Made by a program: the position numbers and the translations under genes. Source: Chloroflexota bacterium (GTDB lineage: Bacteria > Chloroflexota > UBA11872 > VXOZ01). Taken from it: a DNA stretch of 64,000 nucleotides. Under the pieces are notes generated by a model that had not been told where the DNA came from, searched no databases, and saw only the letters and a program-made list of their open reading frames with translations. Shown here piece after piece: positions 37,369 to 46,679 of the stretch. Location of the stretch: the NCBI GenBank assembly GCA_958295775.1, contig CATQHC010000009.1:902630-966629 (forward strand), read 5' to 3'. The stretch's first letter is position 1, and the number at the start of each line of letters is the position of its first letter.

Positions 37369-38595
37369 TTACTCTTCCGGTTGGTCTAGCTCAAATGCGT
37401 GATGCAGCGCCCGGGCGGCCCGTTTGGCATCGTCCTCGTGCACAAGGCACGTTATCCTGATCTCGCTCGTTGTAATGCTCTCGATGTTGATGCCCGGCTC
37501 AGCCAGCGCGCCGAACATGCGCGCGGCAACGCCGGGGGTGCTCTGAATACCGGTGCCAACAATCGAAACCTTCGCCAAGTTGGCGAAGTGCAACACGTCG
37601 GCGACACCCAACGCCTGGGAGGCGCTCTCCATCAACTCAAGGGTCATCGCCAGATCGTCGCGGGAAACGGTGAATGAGATATCGGTAATGCCGTCATGGC
37701 TGATATTCTGCACGATCACGTCCACGTTGATGCCGTCGTCGGCGAGCGGCTGAAAAAGCCCGTGGGCAATGCCGGGACGGTCCGGGATGCCGAGCACAGA
37801 GATTTTGGCCACGTCGGTATCAACCGCAATGCCGCGAATGCGTTGGGCTTGTTTTTCCATATCCTCACCTCGCGTTATCACTGTACCGGGATCATTGTTG
37901 AAGGAAGAACGCACGACGATGGGCATATCAAAGAGCTCCGCAAGCTCAACCGCTCTGGCATGCATCACGCGCGCGCCGAGCTTTGCCAACTCCAACATCT
38001 CCTCATGGGCAATGTGGCTGAGCTTGCGCGCGGTAGGAATCACGCGCGGGTCGGCCGTATAGATGCCGTCCACGTCGGTATAGATCTCGCAGGCAGCCGC
38101 CCGGAGCGCAATCGCGATGGCCACTGCAGTTGTGTCCGAGCCGCCGCGCCCCAATGTGGTCACGTCCAGGTCGGGGGTTACGCCTTGAAAACCGGCAACG
38201 ATTAGGATGCGGCCTTGCTCGAGTTCCTGTTCCATTCGCGAAATGTCTATATCAACAATGCGTGCGCGGGAATAGAATGAGTCCGTGCGTATACCCGCCT
38301 GCTGGCCCGTGAGCGCCACGGCATCGCAGCCCATGTCGCGCAGGCACATCGATAGCAGCGTGGAGGAGACAATCTCTCCGGTGGAAAGGAGCAAGTCCAG
38401 GTCCCGTCCGCCGGGTGCGCGCGTAACTTGGCGTGCAAGCGCGATAAGTTCGTCTGTCGTGTCGCCCATCGCCGAAACCACAACGATTACATCGCTGCCG
38501 GCATCTCGGGCAGCAATAAGCCGCGCAGCGACGGCCTGTATGCGCTCAGCCGTCGCTACCGAACTACCGCCGTACTTTTGTACGATTCGCGCCAT
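37369..38595 (-). CDS. lysC: Aspartate kinase
   Basis: Phosphorylates aspartate, first step toward lysine, threonine and methionine. The start ARIVQKYGGSSVATAERI has the KxGGSS substrate/ATP motif; the amino-acid kinase domain reaches about residue 250, then two ACT domains (from AKISVLGIPDRPGIAHG and from AKVSIVGTGIQSTPGVA) suggest feedback control by lysine and/or threonine. 408 aa from ATG 38595, which has AAGGAG upstream. The frame extends to 38727, but the added 44 residues are not family-like. asd, dapA and dapB are at 59-63 kb. Confidence 0.96.
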   Translation of the reverse strand: MARIVQKYGGSSVATAERIQAVAARLIAARDAGSDVIVVVSAMGDTTDELIALARQVTRAPGGRDLDLLLSTGEIVSSTLLSMCLRDMGCDAVALTGQQAGIRTDSFYSRARIVDIDISRMEQELEQGRILIVAGFQGVTPDLDVTTLGRGGSDTTAVAIAIALRAAACEIYTDVDGIYTADPRVIPTARKLSHIAHEEMLELAKLGARVMHARAVELAELFDMPIVVRSSFNNDPGTVITRGEDMEKQAQRIRGIAVDTDVAKISVLGIPDRPGIAHGLFQPLADDGINVDVIVQNISHDGITDISFTVSRDDLAMTLELMESASQALGVADVLHFANLAKVSIVGTGIQSTPGVAARMFGALAEPGINIESITTSEIRITCLVHEDDAKRAARALHHAFELDQPEE

Positions 38596-38774
38596 GCGCG
38601 CTTTTTCTCCTTGCCGGTCAATGCACAAGCTCCGACCAGCTTTGCCTCCTCTATGCAAGCCGTGCAAGCCGAAACCCACGTACGCACTCTTGGCTATAAG
38701 GCAGCGATCTACGTGAACAGGCCGCACGTCCGGACAGATAGCGCCCGCGCAAACCCCAGCGACGCTGTTCCTAG

Positions 38775-38855
38775 CGGGAGACCTTTGCGTAACTTCGGCC
38801 AGCGGCGCAAGAATTACTCCCTCTCCCGGCGGGAGCGGTCCGGGGTGAGGGGATT
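38775..38855. repeat. Dispersed palindromic repeat copy
   Basis: Contains GCGGGAGACCTTTGCGTAAC and CCCTCTCCCGGCGGGAG...GGGGTGAGGGG, the same building blocks as the IS5-relic ends. Confidence 0.5.
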
Positions 38856-38949
38856 ACTGCTTGTCCTGTTCCTATCTACCTCTAAGACCTATACGAAAGA
38901 GTACAAAATCGGTGAAAATGGCCCGGATTGCGGGGATTCCCCCTCACCC

Positions 38950-39075
38950 TAACCCTCTCCCACCGGGAGAGGGGACTTTCTCGCCTCGCCAAAGGTTATA
39001 CAAGGGCCTCCACCGGGAGAGGGGACTCTCGCGCCTCGGCAAGGGTTATTCAAAGTTCTCCTAGCAGGGAGTTGA
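38950..39075. repeat. Palindromic repeat with a 50-bp tandem dimer
   Basis: CCCTCACCCTAACCCTCTCC followed by two consecutive 50-bp units, 38961-39010 and 39011-39060, each beginning CACCGGGAGAGGGGACT and about 42 of 50 positions identical. The units carry the GCAAGGGTTAT type motif found in the other dispersed copies. Confidence 0.65.
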
Positions 39076-39156
39076 AACTTCTGCTACATTATAGCATGCA
39101 CTTAGCAGCGAATCCGCTTGAATACTGGGCTCCGGCGTCCCTTTGGACATGGTCAA

Positions 39157-40131
39157 ATGGCGTACACTGTCGTCTTAGCAGATCCCATTCACGAGCAAGG
39201 AATCGCGATTCTTGAGCAGATCGCGACAGTGCGTCAAGCGAACCAGGGCGGCAATCTGCCCTTGGCGGAACAGGTCCGCGATGCCAATGCCATCGTCACC
39301 CGGCTTACGCAGGTAACGCCCGCACTCATCGATGCGGCGCCAAACCTGCGTGCCATTTCCCGCCACGGGGTGGGCGTGGATAGCGTCGACGTGCCGTACG
39401 CGAGCGCGCGCGGCATTCCGGTGCTCTATACACCGGCTGCCAATGCGGAATCGGTGGCGGAACACACCCTGGGCATGATGCTGGCCGTAAGCAAGATGGT
39501 CTTGCTCGGCGATCGCGCACAACGAAACGGCGATTTCCAATCGCGCACGCGGCTGATCGGCCTTGAACTCTATGGCAAGACCCTGGGCATTGTAGGCGCG
39601 GGCCGCGTCGGCAGCCGGGTGGCGCGCATGTGCCGCGCTGCGCTGGACATGCACGTGCTTGCCTACGATCCCTATCTCTCGCCGGATGATGCCCGGCTGC
39701 GCGGCGTGGAGCTGGTAACAGACCTCGCGGCGCTTCTGCAAGAGTCCGACTACATTTCGCTGCACGCGCCGCTCACGCCCGCGACGCGGGACCTCATCGG
39801 CGCCCGTGAGCTTAGCCTCATGAAGCCGACGGCAATCCTCATCAATTGCGCTCGCGGCGGCATCTTGGACGAGCAGGCGCTGGCGACTGCGCTGCTGGAA
39901 GGCCAAATCACCGGAGCGGCCGTCGATGTCTGGCAGCAGGAGCCGCCGCCCGCGGACCACCCGCTCTTCGACCTGGAGAATGTCATCGTCAGCCCGCACA
40001 TGGCCGCCCACACTGAAGAAGCGATGATTCGTATGGCGACCACCTTGGCGCACGACGTAACACGAGTATTGCGGGGCGAGCACCCTCACTTCTGCGTTAA
40101 CCCAGAAGTGCTTCAAGCATCCTTGAACTGA
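39157..40131 (+). CDS. D-isomer-specific 2-hydroxyacid dehydrogenase (SerA-like)
   Basis: NAD-dependent dehydrogenase related to 3-phosphoglycerate dehydrogenase. The NAD motif is LGIVGAGRVGSRVA (about 149-162), the catalytic Arg lies in NCARGGILDEQA, Glu in the QQEPP block, and His in IVSPHMAAHT. 324 aa, lacking the ACT/ASB regulatory tail of many SerA proteins. ATG 39157 is chosen because MAYTVVLADPI begins the conserved fold; a frame from 39118 adds 13 residues. Ends 22 bp before the argB-like start, so the two may be transcribed together. Confidence 0.88.
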   Translation: MAYTVVLADPIHEQGIAILEQIATVRQANQGGNLPLAEQVRDANAIVTRLTQVTPALIDAAPNLRAISRHGVGVDSVDVPYASARGIPVLYTPAANAESVAEHTLGMMLAVSKMVLLGDRAQRNGDFQSRTRLIGLELYGKTLGIVGAGRVGSRVARMCRAALDMHVLAYDPYLSPDDARLRGVELVTDLAALLQESDYISLHAPLTPATRDLIGARELSLMKPTAILINCARGGILDEQALATALLEGQITGAAVDVWQQEPPPADHPLFDLENVIVSPHMAAHTEEAMIRMATTLAHDVTRVLRGEHPHFCVNPEVLQASLN

Positions 40132-40153
40132 GAAGATGAAGGAGCAAGAGACG

Positions 40154-40993
40154 GTGACAGCGTTTCAGGAAGTAGTAGATTGTCTGTATGCACTGCACGA
40201 CCTTGCCAATGAGGTCGTGGTCATCAAGATAGGCGGCAACGTGCTGCCGCATCACGAGGCATTCTGTGAAGACGTTGAATCGCTGTGGAAAGCCGGTGTG
40301 CTCCCCGTTATCGTGCACGGCGGCGGCAAGGCAGTGACGGAGTGGGAAAAAACGCTGGGTCGGGAAGCGTCTTTCGTTGAGGGTCTGCGCGTCACGGATG
40401 CCGATGCCCTTGAGTTGGTGCAGATGGTGCTTGCCGGCAAGGTGAACAGCGATTTGGTGGCCATGTTCAATGCGCGCACCATCAGAGCAATCGGTCTGAC
40501 AGGCGCTGACGGAGAATTGCTGTTGGCGAAGCCGCGCAAGAAACCTGCTGGGCTTGGCTTTGTGGGTGAAATTGAAAAAGTGAATGTGACCACGTTGGTC
40601 ACGTTGGCCGAAGGCGGCTTCATACCGGTAATCGCCCCGCTTGGCGTCACTGAAGAAGGACAACTTCTCAATATCAATGCCGACACTGTGGCAGGCGACA
40701 TCGCCATGGCCCTTTCCGCTCGTCACTTCCTCCTGCTCACTGACGTGCCCGGTGTGCAGGACAAAGACGGCGCAGTGCTGCCCATGCTCACGGCTGCGAA
40801 GGCACGGCAATTCATCCGCAACGGCACCATCAGCGGGGGCATGATCCCGAAAGTTACCGCCTGTCTCGATGCGTTGGCGGGAATTCCGTCCGCCCATATT
40901 GTCGACGGCCGCGAGCCCCATGCCGTCCTGCGCCAATTGCTCACTTTGGAAACCGTCGGTACCCAGTTCAACGCCCAGGGCCGAAAGTCTTAG
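40154..40993 (+). CDS. argB: Acetylglutamate kinase-like amino acid kinase
   Basis: Amino-acid kinase fold. KIGGN (phosphate/Lys site), VIVHGGGKAV, the NAG-binding NINADTVAGDIA, and ISGGMIPKV near the C-terminus are all typical of ArgB, which phosphorylates N-acetylglutamate in arginine synthesis. About 279 aa. The start is GTG 40154, 9 nt after AAGGAG (40139-40144); ATG at 40136 lacks a ribosome-binding site but is possible. No other arginine gene is in the window. LysZ-type variants for lysine are a less likely alternative. Confidence 0.9.
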   Translation: MTAFQEVVDCLYALHDLANEVVVIKIGGNVLPHHEAFCEDVESLWKAGVLPVIVHGGGKAVTEWEKTLGREASFVEGLRVTDADALELVQMVLAGKVNSDLVAMFNARTIRAIGLTGADGELLLAKPRKKPAGLGFVGEIEKVNVTTLVTLAEGGFIPVIAPLGVTEEGQLLNINADTVAGDIAMALSARHFLLLTDVPGVQDKDGAVLPMLTAAKARQFIRNGTISGGMIPKVTACLDALAGIPSAHIVDGREPHAVLRQLLTLETVGTQFNAQGRKS

Positions 40994-41039
40994 GTAAATG
41001 GCCGACACTCTTGCTTCGGCCGGATTGCCTGTCCCCTCC

Positions 41040-41063
41040 GGTAGCGCAGGTTTGTAACCTGCG
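41040..41063. repeat. GGTAGCGCAGGTTTGTAACCTGCG palindrome copy
   Basis: One of several short palindromes with core TAGCGCAGGTTTGCAACCTGCGCTA; relatives at 48089-48114, 60406-60432 and 62637-62663. Confidence 0.55.
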
Positions 41064-41273
41064 TTCTTCTTCGCCTTGCGCCTGCCGTGTCGAGTAATGA
41101 GCCGTACGCAAGACCACACTCCACAACCATCAGAGTTGACCGCATCATTTCGGTTGGCCTGCGACAAGCTCGGTCCGAACGGAATTGGAGTTGAAAGGAA
41201 CGCATGCTTGCGCGCGGCAACATCTCTTCAAAAGGACATGCGAAGAATCTGACCGGGCGCCTGCAGTCACCTA

Positions 41274-42041
41274 TCAGAGGCCGAATAGGCGCGCGGCATT
41301 CCCTTGCGCAATCTTCCGGCGGTCTGCTGCGGATACCTTGGCATGCTCGATTGCCAACGCGGCGGCCTCGGGCACGTGCAGAGGCAGGTTCGTGCCAAAG
41401 AGCACGTGGTCCGCACCCATAGTTTCACAGAGTTTCTCAATGTCCCCCACCGGTCCTTGTACGCGGGAGATTTCGGCACAGATGTTCTCCGTATGGCTGG
41501 ACTGCGTCCATATCCCCGTTATTCCGGCGAACTTTTCGGCCGCGATGAGAAACCGCAGGTTTGGGAATGCGGATACGGCCGCTGCGATCTGCGCGCCCGG
41601 CACGTCAGGAACCTTGACCAGCGGGTGGTGATGCCGCGTATCCTCAATACCTACCGTGAGAATCACGACGAAACCGTGCGCATGGGCCGCTTCCAGCACC
41701 GCCGTGCCTTCTGCTGTGTCAAGCGCGTACCCGTGGTAGTTCGGATGCAGCCGCATGACGCGCATGCCGAAGTCCCGTACGCAAATAGCGAGGTCTTCCT
41801 CCCAGCCGGGAAAGGTCGGATTTAGCGTAAACGCGGGGAGAAACCGATCGGAATGGTCTTTAATTGCTGTATGTAACGTGCGGTTGCCGGCAAGCATGTC
41901 TTTGTAGAAGACGTTTTCCAGCAACGACACCACCGCCTTCTCGATGCCGAGGTCGTCCATCTTGCCGAGCAGGGCAGCCGGCGTGGTGTAGCGCAACTGC
42001 CGGAACGGCCAATTGCCCAGGTACGCGTTCGCATCGATCAT
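41274..42041 (-). CDS. Amidohydrolase-fold protein with degenerate metal site
   Basis: 255 aa amidohydrolase_2-like TIM barrel. The usual N-terminal HxH is NxY (IDANAYLGNW), and the usual late aspartate (FGSDxP) is Asn (FGTNLP). Other family blocks remain (RLHPNYHGY, GNAARLFGL), so it is homologous but the classical binuclear or mononuclear site looks lost. It overlaps the preceding, seemingly intact amidohydrolase by ATGA. The two may form one complex in which this is a non-catalytic subunit, or it uses other ligands. Confidence 0.8.
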   Translation of the reverse strand: MIDANAYLGNWPFRQLRYTTPAALLGKMDDLGIEKAVVSLLENVFYKDMLAGNRTLHTAIKDHSDRFLPAFTLNPTFPGWEEDLAICVRDFGMRVMRLHPNYHGYALDTAEGTAVLEAAHAHGFVVILTVGIEDTRHHHPLVKVPDVPGAQIAAAVSAFPNLRFLIAAEKFAGITGIWTQSSHTENICAEISRVQGPVGDIEKLCETMGADHVLFGTNLPLHVPEAAALAIEHAKVSAADRRKIAQGNAARLFGL

Positions 42042-42826
42042 GACCCCGCTCCAGTCGTAGTTTCCTGCCGGGCGAAGAGAGCCTGCGCATTACGGTAGAG
42101 TATCTTCTCACGCTCCTCGTCATCGATATGCGCGCCGTACACTTTGGCGAGTTGAGAGCTGAGAGAGCGCCCCGGCGCATCACTGCCGAAAACGATATGA
42201 TCGGCGGTCTCGTACTCCACCAGCAAGTCCACGTAGCCGTTCATTGCCTCGCCGCCGCCCAGATCCATGTAGACGTTGGGCAGGCCGCGGGCGCACTTGG
42301 CCCCGTATTCGTAGTCGCCGCCGCTGTGACCCCAGAAGAAGCTCACGTCCGGATGCCGCAGCGCCAGCTCGCGCAGGTCCATCGGTGTGGACTCCCCAGG
42401 CAGGTTGCCCGTCACTTTGAACCACGTGTGTTGCAGGACGGGCAGCTTGTGTTCTGCGCAGAGGCGCATGATCGGGTCGAGACGCGGGTCGTTGCAGCGT
42501 ACCGCCACCCAGAGCTTGACGCCCTGGAGGCCTGAACAGGCCGCCACACGCTGCTCCAGTTCCCGGCAGGCAAAGTCCTCGTGCGCAGGATTGAGGTACC
42601 ACATGGGAATGATCCGATCCGGATTGGCAACAGCCAATTCGGCGGTCCAATCATTGCACTGTTGTACCTCTTCCTCGGACGGGTCATACGGCATGCCGGC
42701 GGCACCCTCAGGACTCAAGCTGTTCACGCAGAGCGTCACGTCGAGCTCTGCCGCCTGCTCCAGCAGGTACTGAAACCCGTACGGATCCGGCCCCAGCCGC
42801 GTGTGTACGTGCACGTCAATGATCAT
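42038..42826 (-). CDS. Amidohydrolase-family metal-dependent hydrolase
   Basis: 262 aa. Intact N-terminal IDVHVHTRLG (HxH at about 6-8), later QHTW, HSGGDYEYG and FGSDAPGR with the final Asp, and the NAQALF end typical of the amidohydrolase_2 family (hydrolases and decarboxylases). First gene of a two-gene operon with the degenerate homologue (4-bp overlap). Substrate unknown. Confidence 0.86.
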   Translation of the reverse strand: MIIDVHVHTRLGPDPYGFQYLLEQAAELDVTLCVNSLSPEGAAGMPYDPSEEEVQQCNDWTAELAVANPDRIIPMWYLNPAHEDFACRELEQRVAACSGLQGVKLWVAVRCNDPRLDPIMRLCAEHKLPVLQHTWFKVTGNLPGESTPMDLRELALRHPDVSFFWGHSGGDYEYGAKCARGLPNVYMDLGGGEAMNGYVDLLVEYETADHIVFGSDAPGRSLSSQLAKVYGAHIDDEEREKILYRNAQALFARQETTTGAGS

Positions 42827-42966
42827 ATTCGACCGTTCTGTTTCTCTTCATGCAAGTTGACTGTCACTGATTATACACGCAGGACTGGGCAGGATGCCTG
42901 TCTCCCGACCCTGGCAATTGTCCGTCCAATCGGCCTTGGTTAGGCGAAATGGCTCCTATTCATCCA

Positions 42967-43075
42967 GACCGAATGTTCCCTCTCCCCCATTGGAAACCCT
43001 TGATTAAACCTTGCCGAGGCGAGAAAGTCCCCTCTCCCTGAGGAGACCTTTGCGTAACTCCTAGTGTAGGGGTGA
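42967..43075. repeat. Dispersed repeat ends in front of the IS5-type element
   Basis: Two nested copies of the family: CCCTCTCCCCCATTGGAAACC...CTTGCCGAGGCGAG and CCCTCTCCCTGAGGAGACC plus TTTGCGTAACTCCTAGTG. The second matches the end that bounds the IS5 relic. Confidence 0.6.
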
Positions 43076-44176
43076 AAATAGGGTAAAACAACCGCAAGCA
43101 GTGAGGAGGGCGCGCTGCAGCGGGAGATGGGCCGGCCGTCATTGGCGGAGTTCTTGTTGCCGGAGAAGCTGGGGCACAATGAGCGACTGGAGCGGATTGC
43201 GGAGGCGGTGGACTGGGAGCGGTTGGGACAGGTGGTAGCGGGCGTCTATGCGTCCGGTAAAGGCAGGCCGAGCTATCCGCCGTTGCTGCTGGTAAAGGTG
43301 CTGTTGCTGGAGCAATGGTACAACCTGTCGGACGTGCAGATGGAGGAGGCGTTGGGAGATCGGTTGTCGTTCCGGCGCTTTGTGGGCTTGGGTCTACAGG
43401 ACGACACGCCGGATCATGCGACGATCAGCCGGTTTCGGACGGAGCTAGCGGAGCGGGGGTTGCGCGAGCGGTTGTTTGGGGAGTTGGCGGCGCAATTGGG
43501 GGAGCAGGGACTGCTGGTAAAGGCTGACTTCGTCAAAGACGCGGGGACGTTGCTGGACGCGACGTTGGTGGAGGCGCAGGTACGACGACCGTCGACCGCT
43601 GCGGGACTAGGCACGAAGAGTGAGCGAGACCCGGATGCGGACTGGACGCGCAGTGGCAGGCAGCGGCGGTCGCACTTTGGGTACAAGCTGCACGTGGGGA
43701 TGGACTTGGGGACAGGGCTGGTGCGGCGGGCGGAACTGACGCCGGCGAAGGTAGCAGACCGTCTGGTCTGTGGCGATGAGTTGGCAGTGTACGGCGACCG
43801 GGCGTACGAGTCGAAGCGGCGGCGAGCCTGGCTGCTGACCTCGTCAAAGACGCAGTCGCAGGGGATCGACGACTGCATCATGCACCGTTCGCACAAGAAC
43901 CAGCGCGGCTTACCGGCGTGGCAGCAGGAGCGCAATGCGGCGATCGGGCCGGTGCGGGCGCTGGTGGAAAAAGTGTTTGGGACTTTGAAACGGAGCTACG
44001 GCTACTGGGGGTAGGCTACTGCGGCCTGGAACGCAACGGCGTAGAGATGTGGATGAAGTTGCTGGCGTACAACCTGCGGAAGGTAGTGGCACTGACGGCA
44101 TAAGCAGGATGGAGCGTAAAGAAAAAGCAAACACAGCGGGGACGAGGTCCCAAGACAGCACAGTTACAGACATGAG
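43030..44176 (+). mobile_element. IS5-type insertion sequence (right end not found)
   Basis: The left boundary is set by similarity with the relic at 33.5-34.2 kb (from CTCTCCCTGAGGAGACC). The right similarity ends near AAGACAGCACAGT at about 44165, and the inverted end seen in the relic is missing here, so the element may be truncated on the right. It carries one transposase gene with a late frame change. Confidence 0.7.
43127..44103 (+). CDS. IS5-family transposase, -1 frame change near the 3' end
   Basis: DDE transposase. The N-terminal dimerisation domain (DUF772-like: LSDVQMEEALGDRLSFRRF, DHATISRFR) precedes the catalytic Asp residues in LLDATLVEAQ and VYGDRAYESKRR and the catalytic Glu in VRALVEKVFGTLKR. 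The main frame stops at 44014 (SYGYWG then TAG) directly after GGGGG. The conserved C-terminal helix, VGYCGLERNGVEMWMKLLAY then NLRKVVALTA, continues in the -1 frame to 44103. The relic copy has the same GGGGGTAGG, so the shift is old or programmed. Confidence 0.82.
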
Positions 44177-44231
44177 ATTGACGTCACCGCAAGCATCAGC
44201 CGTGCCCTAAGAACGGGCACACGAGACTGAC

Positions 44232-45005
44232 TTACTCAACCGGCGCTAGCGCCATCTGGGCGGTCGTGCCGCCATCCACGTAGACCACCTGGCCGGTAAC
44301 AAAGTCTGCGCCGTCGGAGGCCAAGAAGGCCGCCACTTTCGCAATGTCCGCCGGACGTCCCACGCGTCCCCACGGCACTTGGCTCGCGCCCTTCTCGGTC
44401 GTATAATCCGGGTTGTCGAAGTAGCGGGGCACTTCGATGAGGCCCGGGCCAATCGTATTCACGCGGACATTGTGGGGCGCCAGTTCGATTGCCAACGTGC
44501 GGGTCAGCGCATTGACCGCGCCCTTTGTCCCAGCATAGGCCACGTGGGACGGATAGCCCGCATAGCCATGCACGGAAGATATATTGACAATGCTACCGCC
44601 GCCATGCGCCAGCATATGGGGCAATGCCTGCTGGGCGCAGAAGAAGTAGCCGCGCACGTTCAGGTCGAACATCAGGTTGTAATGCGCTTCAGTGGTCTCT
44701 TGAAACGGGGTCTCCACGGTAACGCCGGCATTATTGACGAGCACGTCAAGGCCGCCCAGGCCCGCCGCGGCCTCGTCCACAGCCCGGCGGCACTCCGCGA
44801 CGTTGGTCAGGTCGGCTTCGATCGGCAGCGCACGGCCGCCGTTCTCCCTGATAGCTGCCACGGTTTCTTGTCCGCCGGCCACACTATCCGCATAGTAGTG
44901 CACTGCCACCGCCGCGCCTTGGCGGGCTAATTCTAACGCTATGCCCTGTCCAATACCTACTCCCGCGCCGGTAACCAACGCCCGCCGCCCCTCAAGTGCG
45001 CTCAT
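44232..45005 (-). CDS. SDR-family oxidoreductase
   Basis: 257 aa short-chain dehydrogenase. [10 protein letters not shown] cofactor loop, NNAG, and catalytic S-Y-K in [20 protein letters not shown] then K. The C-terminus [16 protein letters not shown] is typical of 3-oxoacyl-ACP reductase/glucose-dehydrogenase-like SDRs. ATG 45005 follows GGAGA. It lies next to the IS5-type element on the other strand. Substrate unknown. Confidence 0.9.
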   Translation of the reverse strand: MSALEGRRALVTGAGVGIGQGIALELARQGAAVAVHYYADSVAGGQETVAAIRENGGRALPIEADLTNVAECRRAVDEAAAGLGGLDVLVNNAGVTVETPFQETTEAHYNLMFDLNVRGYFFCAQQALPHMLAHGGGSIVNISSVHGYAGYPSHVAYAGTKGAVNALTRTLAIELAPHNVRVNTIGPGLIEVPRYFDNPDYTTEKGASQVPWGRVGRPADIAKVAAFLASDGADFVTGQVVYVDGGTTAQMALAPVE

Positions 45006-45176
45006 TTGAGTCTCCTATGTCCGCATAAAAAGTTGAGCTAATCTCCAATTGCTAGTGTCGCCCCATTTGCCCCCCACCGCGCGGAATTCTCCACCGGATC
45101 ACGACCGGAGACGAGGATCCTATCGTTGCGCTTAAGGGTACCATCCCAGCGCGCGGCGTAAGAGGTGCGGACTCAT

Positions 45177-46589
45177 CTAGCCGGCGCCGTGGTGGTGCGA
45201 GGAGGCATGGCTGGGACGGGACGCGAGCCGGGCGATGAGTGGGGCCACATCACCGATGTCTTCCAGGTGCTCGAGTTCCGCAAATACGGTCTCTGCCGTG
45301 GCGGCGTCCAGCGGATAGTGCGCATAGTCTGCGCACGCGAGAAACTTTGCCAGGCGTTCGGACCGCGCCAGCGGCATGCTCGGTTCGCCTTTGATGTCGG
45401 CGTGACTGATCGTTGCCTGGCGTCCGTCCTGCAGCCGCACGGAGAGGCGTTCCAACGTCGTCGGTTCGGCGTTAGGCAAGCGGTGCACCTGAATAATCTC
45501 CGCCAGCTTTTGTACGTCCGTTGCTGCACGCACCGCCGCCGGCGCAAAGTCCGCCAGCGCCGGCGCGTCGTGGAGCAACGCAAATGCCACCGTCCACTGC
45601 GCGCTGAACTGCGCGTCCACTTGCGGATTCTGCCGGATTGCAAAGGGATGACCAATTAGCGCGTACCCGCGCGGCTGCAGCCAGACGTCCACGGCGGCGA
45701 TCGCGTCCGCTGCAAACGGACCCAACTGCGCTTTGGCCGCCAGCGCCATGCCTATGGGCCGGTGCGCCGCCCGGCAGCACGGATAGGGCTTGAGCGCAAT
45801 CTCCTCCACCGCGAACTGTTTGCCGAGACCAGAGGTGAGAATCAATTCGCCGCCGCTCCCGTTTCCAAAGAGCGCAAAGAGTCCGTAAGTGCCCGTGGTA
45901 AGCTCATGGGGGCCGGTGACATCAATTTCAGCCAGCGCTGCGGCGTGGACGCCCGCGCGGGCACCGAACGCCGGTGTCAGCCGTTTGGCGATATTCCCCT
46001 CCAGGAGTCCTTGCCGATTGCCTTGCGTCTGGGCATAGGCGAGCCCGATGGCGTTGGCCAGGCCTGCCGCGGTCAGGCCAAGCAGCTTGCCACTCGCTGC
46101 TGCCGCGCCCAAGCCGCCGAACACGGCAGTTGGCAGCCAGCCGACGTGCATATAGGGCAGTACAGCGAGGCCAAGGCGTATTTGCAGCTCTGCGGCGCCG
46201 GCCAGCGCCGTGATGAGGTCACGCCCTGAAATCGGCTCGCCCAAACTCTCAGCGGTCGCCAGCGCCGCGGGCAGCAGCGATACGTAGACGTGCTGATTTG
46301 AGGCGCGGTGGGAGTCGTCGAAGTCGTGGGCGTGGATCATAGCCGCGTTGAGCCACGCCGCCGTGGGCGCAGGCAGACGGTGGCCGTAAACGAGCACCGT
46401 CGCCTCAGGCGCACCGCCCCAGCGCACGTGACGCTCCACAATTTCCCGATTGAGCGGCGCCGCTGATCCCGCGAGGGCGCACGCCAAGGCATCAGCCACC
46501 CCCGCTTTAACGGCCGCTACCGTGGTTGGCGGCAAGTCCTCGTGCCGCAGGCCTGCGACAAAAGCCACCAGCGCATCTAGCGGTTCCAT
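45177..46589 (-). CDS. MmgE/PrpD family protein
   Basis: About 470 aa. The MmgE/PrpD family includes 2-methylcitrate dehydratase and other propionate-catabolic or aconitate-type dehydratases. Blocks seen: HAHDFDDSH, NQHVYVSLLPAALA, GNIAKRLTPAFGARAGVHAA, KPYPCCRAAHRPIG. No methylcitrate cycle partners are nearby, so the substrate is open. GTG 46601 or ATG 46589 are the possible starts; GGGGAG is 1 or 13 nt away respectively, neither ideal. An acidic/His-rich tail ends the protein. Confidence 0.86.
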   Translation of the reverse strand: MEPLDALVAFVAGLRHEDLPPTTVAAVKAGVADALACALAGSAAPLNREIVERHVRWGGAPEATVLVYGHRLPAPTAAWLNAAMIHAHDFDDSHRASNQHVYVSLLPAALATAESLGEPISGRDLITALAGAAELQIRLGLAVLPYMHVGWLPTAVFGGLGAAAASGKLLGLTAAGLANAIGLAYAQTQGNRQGLLEGNIAKRLTPAFGARAGVHAAALAEIDVTGPHELTTGTYGLFALFGNGSGGELILTSGLGKQFAVEEIALKPYPCCRAAHRPIGMALAAKAQLGPFAADAIAAVDVWLQPRGYALIGHPFAIRQNPQVDAQFSAQWTVAFALLHDAPALADFAPAAVRAATDVQKLAEIIQVHRLPNAEPTTLERLSVRLQDGRQATISHADIKGEPSMPLARSERLAKFLACADYAHYPLDAATAETVFAELEHLEDIGDVAPLIARLASRPSHASSHHHGAG

Positions 46590-46679
46590 CGTTACGTTCA
46601 CACTCCCCAGTCCGACATGCGGCAGTCCCGTCAGGAAGCAAGCTGCTTTTTCATAGCCGTACTACGGCATGCGTTGCTG

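Larger units (their letters stand above)
38596..39156. other. Repeat-rich intergenic stretch
   Basis: No gene. Its right half is made of the dispersed palindromic family and a 50-bp tandem dimer, listed separately. Confidence 0.5.

Noticed and set aside
38961..39060. CRISPR-like spacing
   Set aside because: Only two adjoining 50-bp units without unique spacers and no cas genes; part of a dispersed intergenic repeat.
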